From NCBI GenBank assembly GCA_900323505.1, contig OOIN01000034.1, forward strand, positions 124,001-188,000: a stretch of DNA of 64,000 bases, written 5' to 3'. Below the pieces are notes generated by a model. That model was given only the letters and a program-made list of their open reading frames with translations. It was not told the origin of the DNA and made no database searches. This document shows positions 8,592 through 18,407 of this stretch, in pieces; position 1 is the first letter of the stretch, and every line of letters begins with the position of its first letter. A program made the translations under genes and the position numbers. This DNA comes from Ustilago trichophora. Taxonomy: Eukaryota > Basidiomycota > Ustilaginomycetes > Ustilaginales > Ustilaginaceae.

Positions 8592-9267
8592 ATGCGCATG
8601 GTAGGTAGTTCAGCTATCAGTCCCACCTTTACGCTGTCCTTTTTTCCGACTCTCTCTCTCTCTCTTTCTCTCTCTCGTGTGCACTCACTCACGTGGGCTT
8701 TCCTTCCTCTCGTGCTGACCCCGACCAATCTCACCTTTTTTTCCATCTGGGATATCACAGCTATCGGAAGAGGAAGCAAATGAGATCGAAGTCACCTGGG
8801 AAGATCAGCAATCCATTAATGCCTTTTCACGCTTGAACTCCACCTACTCCGATCTCTTGGAAGATCTTCGCATCCGCAAAGAGGAACGCGAGGCTCTGGA
8901 TGACTTGGCGATGGAACTAGAGCTTGCAGATGAAGACGAAGAGGTGTTGTACAAGATTGCCGACACATTTGTAAGCTTGCCCCATCAGGAGGCTATGGAT
9001 AGGCTGGAAAAGGAACAACAAGAGGCGGATGATGAGATCAAAGGGCTGGAGGAGAAGTTGGAAGGCTACGACGATGAGATGAAAGGGTTGAAGGTGAAGC
9101 TCTATGCCAAGTTCGGAGATAACATCAGTGAGTAACGGCCCATGAATCATTGAATCGACATGAGGACGATGGTGATGAAGCCAGGCGGAACGTGGGCAAG
9201 TTGCTGACATTGAACTCTTCTTCTTTCTGATCGCAACATCACGCAAACAGACCTGGAACGCGATTAA
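8592..9267 (+). CDS. Prefoldin subunit 4
   Basis: Three exons: 8592-8600, 8761-9127 and 9251-9267, giving 130 residues. Exon 1 encodes only MRM before a GTAGGT donor. The last exon restores the ending NLERD and a stop. Seen: two long coiled-coil helices (about 20-60 and 85-120) around a short beta-hairpin segment ending VSLPHQEAMDRLE, the layout of beta-class prefoldin; LNSTYSDLLEDL and LYAKFGDNINLE are typical of subunit 4. Known: part of the hexameric prefoldin chaperone that delivers actin and tubulin to the CCT chaperonin. Introns 1 and 2 (160 and 123 nt) have GT-AG ends. Convergent with the downstream phosphodiesterase gene. Confidence 0.9.
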
Positions 9268-9587
9268 ACTATCTTAGCAGCACACCCGAACCCCTCTCTA
9301 CACTTGTACTTGTACCTCGACACTTTCATGCCTCAATTCCATCCATCCTACTAGGGATTTAAACCTGTGTGTGACCCCGGGGTGATACCGATCGCTCCAG
9401 ATGCTTGACAAACAGCCGACCCACACACGACGCTGCCGATAGTACGTATGATACACCTATTCGCACCCACAGGTCTGTGTTGGAAAAATCCTTTATTCAC
9501 AGCAGCAGCAGAATCTGTCATATTCCATTACAGTATTTGTAGCCTTATAGCGTAGTCTTGTTTCCATCCACCTGTCACAGCTGAGAA
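9268..9587. other. Convergent 3' region between prefoldin 4 and PLC-X genes
   Basis: About 320 bases holding the 3' ends of two convergent genes; no further gene seen. Confidence 0.5.
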
Positions 9588-11177
9588 CTACTGAAAGTTG
9601 GCTTCAACCATCAAACTGGCCAAATCAGCACCCAGATTGTTCTGATCGAAGAAGTCCAGTGCAAAAACGTTCATCAGTCCACCTCTCATCGCCCCTGCGT
9701 TGCCGCCTTTCAATCTCGTTGCGACGAGATCTACGAGCAGCGCATTGACACCAACATTTTGCAACCACCCTCCACCGCTTGCCGCTTTCGTCTGGTCTCC
9801 TGTACCCTTTGCGACCCATGGCGGAAGGGCAAAAGGGAACGAGGAGCCATTTGTGAAATTCAACCCTAGTATCGCCGGATCGGAACCTGAGGAGGAGAGC
9901 AGGGTGGTAATCAGCGACAGTTTTGTAGGAATCGCCGAGAGTGAAGAGATGTTGTACCAGTCCTGCGTCATGACCGTCGTTCCGTCTGGGAGAGTGTAGT
10001 TGAACGGGCTATTTGAGGAATCTGGCCAAATCGGAGGGTGAATGCCTCCCGGTTGAGAATCTGAGCTACCAAAACGGGAGATCAGAACAATCTTGCCACG
10101 AACATCGCCCAACTTTGGCATTCCGGTGCCCAGATACCACTTGCTAGGGTTTTGATTGATGTACGAGAAGACAGAATCAAGGAAACCGGCCATGTTGTTC
10201 TCCTGTTTGACGCTCATCAATACTGTTTCACCCGCATTGGCTACCAAGAAGTCATACACCTGAGACAGCACCGCGCTAAATTCGATCTTTTGGTCTGTCA
10301 CTCCATGATAGGCATAGAGCAGTTGCTTTCCGGGTGTACCTTTCAGTGCGAGACGGATATCGAGGAATCGTATGCCGCGGTTGAGTTGGACAGCGATGGA
10401 AGACGTACTTTCTTGACAGGCGGAGATGGGCCATCCGTAAAGCGCGCAGCTCTCGTGGGTTCCAGGGATGCAAAAGGATGAGAGCGGATCGGAAGAGGGA
10501 AGAATGGACATCCAGGTGGAAAGGTTGCGCGTTGGAAGGAGAAGGATGTGGATTGTGTTTGTCGAAAGATCGGTCGATTGGAGGGCGTAGATGCTGTTTG
10601 TATCTTCCCTAGGTGAATTCGAGCCGAGGATGGGAGACTTTGCAGAGGTGGCAAGCGTGGGATTAGTGGTAAGCGGAAGAGGCTTCCATAGCCTTCCGAC
10701 GGCAACGTCGCTTGCTAAGGTCGGTGCAGGAGCAGAAAGACTTGCACTATACCCTCCTCCAGCCTTAGCTGTGCGAGGGTTCAGCGTCAGCCCCACCTCA
10801 TATCCGCTTGTCGCAGCCGCTGTAAAGGCCTGAATTCGAACTGAGGGGATCTCAACTTGCTTTCCTGCAGGCACTCTGACTGGCGTATTTCTCACTCCGA
10901 AGACTCCAACACCCGAATCAGGATTGGGAGAAGACGGAATGCTCGAAGAAGCAATTCGTTGTGCTCCACCAGAGCCCGTGTGTAAAGCGCCAAAGGTGGA
11001 AAGCGTAAGAATTTCGACAGATGTGCGGTTGTGAATGCGGAGGGAGATCGAATCGTGGCCATCTACATCGGAAACGGTGACGGTAGTGGGGACTGGAGCT
11101 GGAGCAGGGATGGAAGGCGAGGGCTTCTCGCTGATCGAATCCGGTTTTTGCTTGTGTTTGAAGCTGGGAAGTCGCAT
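9588..11177 (-). CDS. PI-PLC X-domain-like phosphodiesterase
   Basis: 529 residues. The C-terminal half (about 225-520) is a single-domain PLC-X fold like bacterial phosphatidylinositol-specific phospholipase C. His241 in PGTHES and His291 in AYHG are the expected catalytic histidines, with FLDIR (Asp273, Arg275) and MSVKQEN between and after them; GKIVLISRFG is typical. No separate calcium-binding (EF-hand, Y or C2) parts of the eukaryotic enzyme are present. The N-terminal 200 residues look like a beta-rich accessory domain (SLRIHNRTSVEILTLSTFG) and lack a clear signal peptide. Known: fungal relatives are often cell-surface or secreted; the substrate is not established. Divergent from the Ies6 gene. 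Confidence 0.8.
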   Translation of the reverse strand: MRLPSFKHKQKPDSISEKPSPSIPAPAPVPTTVTVSDVDGHDSISLRIHNRTSVEILTLSTFGALHTGSGGAQRIASSSIPSSPNPDSGVGVFGVRNTPVRVPAGKQVEIPSVRIQAFTAAATSGYEVGLTLNPRTAKAGGGYSASLSAPAPTLASDVAVGRLWKPLPLTTNPTLATSAKSPILGSNSPREDTNSIYALQSTDLSTNTIHILLLPTRNLSTWMSILPSSDPLSSFCIPGTHESCALYGWPISACQESTSSIAVQLNRGIRFLDIRLALKGTPGKQLLYAYHGVTDQKIEFSAVLSQVYDFLVANAGETVLMSVKQENNMAGFLDSVFSYINQNPSKWYLGTGMPKLGDVRGKIVLISRFGSSDSQPGGIHPPIWPDSSNSPFNYTLPDGTTVMTQDWYNISSLSAIPTKLSLITTLLSSSGSDPAILGLNFTNGSSFPFALPPWVAKGTGDQTKAASGGGWLQNVGVNALLVDLVATRLKGGNAGAMRGGLMNVFALDFFDQNNLGADLASLMVEANFQ

Positions 11178-12035
11178 TTTGGGTGTACTGATCTATGGCC
11201 AGCTGTGTGTTCTTCAGGCTGAATGGTATAGTCTGTGATGTTGAAGCGTTTGTGAGATGGCGTGGGGCAAGCTCTACTGTTAAGGGGATGGTGATGATGG
11301 GAGAAAAGACTTTGAAGAGGGCGAAGGGAAACACACAAGAGATCGGGACGGACAACATCAAGTTCACGAAAGGGCAAAGGGGCTAGAACACACTCAACGC
11401 AAGCAAGGGCAGCTTCATTGGCGGCCGCATACAACCATGCAGTTCAACACCTTCCAGAAGCGCTCACAGCAAAGTCAGCACTAGCGTGCTTTTAACCCTT
11501 GCATCTCAACAAACAAGCTCGTTGGCTCAAGATTTAGCAACATGCCTCCCTGTCAACCTGTGTGACATCTGCGCTTCCCACCTTGCTCTCGCAATGCAGC
11601 ACATAAAGCATGTTGACTTTCGATATTGTAATCGATAGAAGGGTTGAGTGCAAGGATAGGGGGAGGTTGGGAAAGCCAAGAGGAACGAGGTGTGGATTGT
11701 TTTGTGAGAGGGGTGCGAAGAGTGTTGAACTCCGCACTGCGAGCTTGCATTACCGAAGCCGAGCCCAAAACAACATCGAAAAAGAAAATAAAGGAAAAAG
11801 AAAAGGAAAATACCACTTTTTTGGACCCTTTTTCCTGGAATCACGCGCAGCGCGTAAAGTCTGTTTTAAAACTCGGATCTCGGTCAAAGATGAGTACTGT
11901 ACAAGAGAGCGTTGGAATGCGGATCAGAGCTCGGGCCTTCCTCTTCTCTTCTCTTCTTTTCTCTCCGTTCCCTATCCACTTTGTCGTCGCTTCTTTGACC
12001 CTCACATCCTTCGTCTCAAACCATACAGCTCCATC
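11178..12035. other. Divergent promoter region of PLC-X and Ies6 genes
   Basis: About 860 bases between divergent genes. It is purine-rich near 11780-11810 and pyrimidine-rich near 11935-11960, a likely leader of the + strand gene. No other gene recognised. Confidence 0.5.
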
Positions 12036-12909
12036 ATGTAAGTGAAATCAAGCTTCGGCACAGGTATGCTCTCGAATTTTGAGCTGACAGGCTCGAGAAC
12101 ATTCAAATTGCAGGACGGGCTTCAAATCGCGCCATTCGGCAGCAGCCGGGTCCACCACGGCTTCGACCTCGGCCACCCCGGCCCCACCCTCGTTGGCAGA
12201 GACACTATCCTTTCATGCGGCAGAGAAACCGTTCAAATCGGCCGACTTCACAACGAGAATGTCCAAGATATCCTCCAACCTCTCGAGGCGGAATAAGAGT
12301 CTCAAGCAGTTGTTGCAGAGCGAACGTGAAGCGGCGATGCGTGCCGCGGGAGCAAAGTTCAAGGAGAGGAAGAGGAAGGAGGCACTTCCTCAGAAGAGTA
12401 GGCTGGTAGGAGCGGCCTTGCAGGCCTTTGCGAGGAGGGAGGAAAGGGAGAGGTTGGCAAAGGAGGCTGCGCGTGCCGAGAGCGGAGACGCAGCAGAAGA
12501 TGTGAAGGATGTGGAGATGAAAGCAGAGGAGGAGGAGCAAAAGACGGGAGAGGTCAAGGAGGAGCAAAAGGAAGAGCAAGAAGAGGAGGAAGACGCGCGG
12601 AAGAGAGACATCCCTAGCTGTAAGTATGACGCCGTGTCGAAGCTCAAGATGCAGCTCGGGCGACAAACAAGTACTGACCTACCGATACATGGACGACTTT
12701 GCTGAATAGACTCATCGGTTGAAGCACCACCAAGCCTTCGCCCAGCCAAAAAGTACTGCGATGTCACAGGCCTCATTGCCCCCTATACCGACCCCAAATC
12801 TGGTCTGCGCTACCATTCAGTTGAAGTATACGAGATCATCAAGCAATTCGGACCTGGCGTAGACAACGCGTATCTCTCACTCCGAGGAGATGCCTCTCAG
12901 ATCAAGTAA
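12036..12909 (+). CDS. IES6: INO80 complex subunit Ies6 (YL1 C-terminal domain)
   Basis: Reconstructed as three exons: 12036-12037 (the AT of the start codon), 12114-12619 and 12710-12909, 235 residues. The donor GTAAGT follows AT, and the acceptor TTGCAG supplies the G, so the ATG exists only after splicing; this is the acceptor that keeps the downstream frame open. The C-terminal YL1_C domain (about 195-235) reads LRPAKKYCDVTGLIAPYTDP, then SGLRYHSVEVYE. Upstream are a basic stretch (NLSRRNKSLKQLLQSERE) and a long Glu/Lys-rich linker. Known: Ies6 with Arp5 forms an INO80 module needed for nucleosome sliding. Convergent with the 12986-13900 gene (76 bp apart). Confidence 0.85.
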
Positions 12910-12985
12910 CTTGTTCACGACGATTTCACATCAAGCTCTTCTTCAACAATGTATTTGTACGCAATCGCAACTCTCTATCGATACA

Positions 12986-13900
12986 CTACAAGTCTTCATC
13001 TCTATCGTCCTGAGTAGTCCATTCCTCGATCCTCACCCTCGCCTCGCCGGAGAGCTTGACCACTTTGTAGCGGATGAGACTGTATCGCTCGTAGCTGGGG
13101 GCTGCATATTGGGCAGCTTTTTTGTGAAGTGGCAACTTGGAGGCCTCAATGGCGGCGTGGCGGGAGGTCCAGATGCAGGTGGCCAAGTTGGCACCGGTTG
13201 TGGGTGAGGGTGAGCCATACCAGTACATAATCAGGCCGCCTGATCGGGTGGCTTCTTCGTGGGCTAATCTGTCTGCTTCGTAGAACGAGATTGATTGCGA
13301 GTCCTTCTTGCGGACAGAGAGGAACAATACACCGTACCACACTCGAGATATGGCCAAGGGGAGGGGAGGCAAAGAGGCCCAGTTAAAAGAGCAACGTAGT
13401 TGATCCAGCCCCTTGGACGTTGCTGAGGAGAAAATCGGACAAGAGGAAAAAGATGCATTTGACGGCAAGGGGTGAGGAGGTGTAGCGTCGAGATAACCAG
13501 AAGCATAGTCGGCAGTGAGGGGTCCGAAATGATGCAGAGCTTTCCAGAGGTCAATGCTTGCCGAATCGAGAAAAGGGAGTCGGGAGCGAGTGTACATTAT
13601 TCCTCGTTCGAGGACGTAGTCCAAACTCGTTATATCTTGCTCAACATCCCCATCTTGATCATCGGGGAGACGCGCAAGGATGGGCCTTAGCGATTCGTAT
13701 TCGGCATTTCGTGGAACGGCATCAAAGAGTGGCTTGCTGCGCTCAGCAACGGTACTTGGGTTGAGAACAAAATGTTGTTTTCCCAAGCTCGCATTGATTC
13801 GGTTACGAGCTGAGGTGCCAGTGGAGCCAGAGACATGGTATGAGGCTGGGGGGTGGGATGGTCCGGCAGCGGGTTGGGGGATGTTGGACGGTGGTGCCAT
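12986..13900 (-). CDS. Conserved fungal protein, UPF0643-like
   Basis: 304 residues, single exon. The C-terminal half has the pattern of a family of uncharacterised fungal proteins: FYEADRLAHEEATRSGGLIMY, then NLATCIWTSRHAAIEAS, LPLHKKAAQYA and YERYSLIRYKVVK. The order resembles an alpha+beta ferredoxin-like (EthD/dimeric barrel) fold, which is inference. No signal peptide or membrane segment. The N-terminal 30 residues are low-complexity Pro/Ser. Function unknown. Confidence 0.6.
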   Translation of the reverse strand: MAPPSNIPQPAAGPSHPPASYHVSGSTGTSARNRINASLGKQHFVLNPSTVAERSKPLFDAVPRNAEYESLRPILARLPDDQDGDVEQDITSLDYVLERGIMYTRSRLPFLDSASIDLWKALHHFGPLTADYASGYLDATPPHPLPSNASFSSCPIFSSATSKGLDQLRCSFNWASLPPLPLAISRVWYGVLFLSVRKKDSQSISFYEADRLAHEEATRSGGLIMYWYGSPSPTTGANLATCIWTSRHAAIEASKLPLHKKAAQYAAPSYERYSLIRYKVVKLSGEARVRIEEWTTQDDRDEDL

Positions 13901-15968
13901 TTTCGACAGGCTGTATTGTCCAGTGTAAGGAGAATGGTATGGTGGATGTCGTTGTGAAAGTTTGCCCAGATTTCCTCATTACCATCTCAAGAAAGGAAAG
14001 CTCACAGCACAGGACAAAACATCACAAGGTCGGCGAACAAGTCGTAGTGAGTCTAGCAGCAGTGGATGCAGAAGTCAAGATGAGGACGACGACGGAGGAG
14101 GGAGAAGACGTGATCCACAGTTGACGCTTGCGAAATCTTGCTAGGGTCCAACCGTGTCAATTCTGCCAAGATGCAACTGACAAAGCTTTGTACATGCCTT
14201 TCTCCTTTTCGGCACCGCATAGACACTCGACGCCACCTTGGATACCGAGTGAAAGCGGAAGAGGGCGAGAGAAAGGACGAGTCAGTCAAGTTTCTGTTGG
14301 TTAATTGGGTTGGTTGGGTTGCGGAGTGTAGTTTGGAAGTATGTTGTGATTGCCAGACTTGGTTGCGTCAATTCGGATCGGGATTCAACAAGGAGCCGAT
14401 TTTAAACTGAGATCAGATCGGAAGAGAGCTAGCGGAAAGGCAAAAGAAGAGCGCGCGCGCGCTGTGAGATGACAGAGAGACCAACAAGGGTCCACGCGAA
14501 AAGCGGAAAGGAAAGGCTGAAATTTCTCTCGTCAAAGCAAGAAAAGGCAAGCCACGTGAATTTCGGTTACAAACGAGCTGCACTGCCTCCTGGTCTGTGG
14601 ATGGTGCCTCCGCGTGCCCACGGAATTCCTTCGACTTTGCATTTCCCTTTGCTTGCCATCTTGCCTTGGCCTGAACATCGGTCCAGCCGGTCAACAGTCA
14701 AAAAGAAAGAAGAGAATCAAAAGCTGCAGCTGATGATATAGATGAAGCGGTGCTGATGCCAGATGAAAGCAGCTGAGAGACGAGATAGGAATCTGGAAAA
14801 GAGTTGCCGGCCATGGTTGGGGCTGTGTTTTTTTTTTTTCTTTTTTTTTCTGAAGCTGAAATTTGAGCTTACTGTACAGTACAGTACTTTGCAAAAGCAG
14901 CATGACAAAGACTCGTCGGGATGACACGCTCTCAGGCAAACATGCACTGAAAAAGGTCACTGCGCATGATGATCTTGCCATTCCAAATCGATTCAATGTG
15001 GAACTGACTTGGTTGTCATAGCAACCAACAAAACTACATTTGCCACGAGATTCTTTGGACGGAGCGACTGAAAAGCAATCGCTGTCAGTCTTTGCCTCCC
15101 TGTAAGTGGGCTGCATGCGCGTACGAGTGGGAGACAGCACATGATTCTTTGCCGAGCTAATCGTCTGCTTGGTTGATTGCTTGCTCCAACACCGTCTCCT
15201 GTCTGTCTGAAAACAAAGCCGACAGAAAAGGGTACCCTCATGATTGGCTTGCGTGTGGATCTTTTTGAAGGAAAAAGAAAGCTTTGCCCCCGAGATCTTG
15301 ATACGCGCATCCAATCCCCTGGTGGCTGCTCCTGTGCTTAAGACCTCTAGTTTTTCCTGTCGCGCCTAAACTGTACCGCTTTGTGTGCCACGCTGCACAA
15401 GGCTGCATCTCGTCCCGAGCTCTCTTTACTGCACATGATTTTGATTTTTTTTATTCTGGCGGCTTGAGCCGAGCTGCAACTGTAAATGTATTGTAAATGG
15501 TTCTGTAGAGGGCCCCCTTTGTGTCGAATAATTGAAACAAACACTCACAGCAACACTGCATCGAAGCGTCTGCAAAATCCCCCTCTTTGCCTCCGTGCTT
15601 GCTGCTTGCTGCCGCGAAACTTTACACATTGGTTTTGGTTTGGCTTTCGATAACGATCCTCGCTGAAGCTATAACATCATCCACCATCGACCTGTACATA
15701 CATACACTTACAGCTCTCACATCCAAAAAGAGGTCCTTTTCAACTTACCAATCCACACATCTGTAGCGTGACGTTGATCCAACGCTTTTGCCTCGGCAGC
15801 CGGCATCAATCCACTTCATCAATCCGCTTCTACTCGTCCCCCGCCCGCTTTCATCTCCAGCAACCAATCACTCACCCACTTGGATCCAGACGCTTGATCC
15901 AAGTCAAACTTTCCACCTTTGCTCACACGCCACTCGACGCAAACGCGCTTCATCCTAGCGTCAGCATC
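13901..15968. other. Two-kilobase intergenic region
   Basis: No supported gene. It contains homopolymer T tracts at 14828-14849, a GTACAGTAC repeat at 14870-14887, and the likely promoter and CT-rich leader of the membrane protein gene at the right end. Confidence 0.5.
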
Positions 15969-18096
15969 ATGAACAACAACAACGATAACAACAATAACAA
16001 GCAGCGTAGGTCGCCCAACGGCCTCTACAAGCGTCAGGCCACGTAAGTTTTTTCTCATTCAGGGGAAGCATAAACTCGAATTGGCGCACGCATGCGCACG
16101 CATGAGTCGATGCATCCGCAGTTGACCCAACCCACTCTTTGGTTTCGTGCAGTCGAGATGAGAGAGTGTGTCAATGGTGGCGGTTGGATGCGTTTCTCCC
16201 TCTTGCTCGTCTTCTCGCCTTTTCCTCCCTATCTTCCCACTCCCTCCTCCCCACTTGCTCGTGTTGATCGCAAGCTCCGGCACGAGAAGCAATCTTTCCC
16301 ATCTTCCACATACACACTCCCCTCTCTGCCACGATCCTTCCCGCTCTTGCTTAATCTAGATCCTAACCGAACCATCTCAGCGACGGCGGAAGGATCCTTG
16401 GTTGGAGTCGGCGCAGCAAACTTCCCTCTTCTCGACCACATTGACAAAGATAAACTGACTCTGGAGTCTCTTTTCTTCCATTCACACACTCCTTCACTAC
16501 ATCCACGATCCATCTTCTTTTACCATGGCGTCTCTTCTCGACAACCCTTTGTCGGCGCTCGCTGACGACAAAACAACCACTCCCGACTCAATCTCTCCCG
16601 CCGCCGCCGCCGCCGCCGCCCCCGCTGCTGCTCCTCTCAACAAACCCAATGTGGCAATCGCCGGTCTTCCGCGATCGCCCCAAAACACTGGCGATACCGG
16701 AACGGGCACTGGCACTGGCACCGCCAATACTGACGTTAACACTCCTACCACTCCGGGCAGTGGCAGTGGCAGTGGCAGTGGCAGTGGCACCGACACGAGA
16801 CCCACCTCTAGCAGCACTTCGAGCACCACCTCGTCTACCAGCTCCACTACTTCGTCCACTCCCACTTCCACTAGCACCTCCACCACACCCACCAGCACTT
16901 CGACTTCTACTCAGACCACTCCAACCACATCAGCCACCACTCCGACCACCTCGGCCACCAGCACCACCCCAACAACCTCGGCTACCACTCCCACAACCTC
17001 CGCATCTATCACCTCTCCCACCTCGATCCCCGTCGTCACCGTCACCTACACAAGAACCGGCACCGATGGTTCCCTCATCACTGGCGTTAGCACTTCCGCC
17101 AACCCCACCGCAACAAGCGCTCGCCCCACCAATTCTAGCGCAGGCTCCAACGCCAACCTCGGCGCCATCATCGGCGGTGTAGCTGGTGGTGTAGCTGGTC
17201 TCATCATTCTTGTGTGGCTCATCCTGCTTCCTCTCCGCAAACGCGCCAAAAAGGCTAAAGAGGTTGAATGGCTTTCGTTTGGACAGGAGAACGATCACGT
17301 CAACGAGTCGAGCGCTGAAGCTGTTTACGGTCGAGGTGCGGGCGGCAGCGGAGAAGGCAAAGGTGGCAGCGTAGCCAATGTCAACGAGATTCAGATGGAT
17401 GACATGGCAGCACACGAAATGGCACAGCAGCCCTACCACTATCAGAACATTGACAACGGGGCTGGATGGGCAGCTGCGGGTGCAGCTGGCGCCGGAATGG
17501 CAGGCGCCGGCGCTTATGCCCACGACCAGTACGCGCAACACCAGCAGGATGGATACGAGGCTTACTACGGTCACCCGCAGCAAGCATACGGTGCTGGACC
17601 GCAATACCAGCAGTATGGAATGCAGCCTCAACAGGTATGGGCTGGACAGCAGGGCGCCTACCCACAAGGTGAGGCTTGGGGTGCCGCTCCAGGCTACACC
17701 AGCCCCGGCCAGTCGCAAGCACACGGAAACCACGGCGGTCTCTCTCACAGTCTCTCGGTCGGATCCACCAAAGTAGGCGCCGCTGGAGCAGCTGGATCCC
17801 AATCCGGTCACAAGCCCTCCTCGCAAGAGGGTCACGGAGGAAGCCAGTACGGCGGCTACGGATCTCCACCTCTCGGCGCCCAATCCCCGCAGCAGTACCC
17901 ACAGCACTACCAAGGCCATCATCCCGCCACATCTTCTCCTCAGCAAAATCCACAGTATTACCAGGCACACCATGATCAGGGCCAGTACGGACACGTAGAA
18001 CAACCCGACCAACGCGCTGGCTCGCCCGATAGCAACAACAACGGCCAAGGTCGAAGCGGTGGCGGCGGAGGCGGCTTGCATCTCGCCAATCCTTAA
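15969..18096 (+). CDS. Ser/Thr-rich mucin-like single-pass membrane protein
   Basis: Proposed exons 15969-16042 and 16467-18096 (567 residues). The alternative is a start at the ATG at 16525 (523 residues) in a good ACCATGG context. Seen, numbered from 16525: Ala-rich start, a Gly-Ser repeat from (GGCAGT)n DNA near 16757-16790, a long Ser/Thr/Pro stalk (about 90-200) suited to O-mannosylation, one membrane segment (about 212-234, GAIIGGVAGGVAGLIILVWL), a stop-transfer cluster LRKRAKKAK, and a Gln/Tyr/Gly-rich cytoplasmic tail (QQYPQHYQGHHP type). The layout resembles fungal wall-stress sensors or signalling mucins. No cleavable signal peptide is visible in either model. The exon-2 acceptor is GAG rather than CAG/TAG, so the N-terminus is uncertain. 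Confidence 0.65.
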
Positions 18097-18407
18097 GCAA
18101 GGCAGTATACATTCTTGGTTTCTACACATACATACAGAGCAGCAACAATAACTGCAAATTAGAGGTCGTTCGTTGCATCTCGCTTCTACTGCACAGTTGG
18201 TTCCAATTCCTAGTTTCTTTTTGTTTTTTCCTCGTAGTCGTCATCATCACTGTCACTCTTCAGGTTTTACTTTTAGTTTGCATTTGGCATTCGATCTCAC
18301 TTTCATTCCTTCTTTGCGATTCATGATTGGGGTTGTGCTGTGTGGTTGCGAGAAGCAGGGAAAGGGGACGCGAGAGGGATGACAATTGTATTGTTGCAGT
18401 GGGGAAA

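Noticed and set aside
16930..18129. 399-residue antisense frame over the mucin-like gene
   Set aside because: Shadow of a repetitive Ser/Thr/Gly-rich coding region with no domain of its own.
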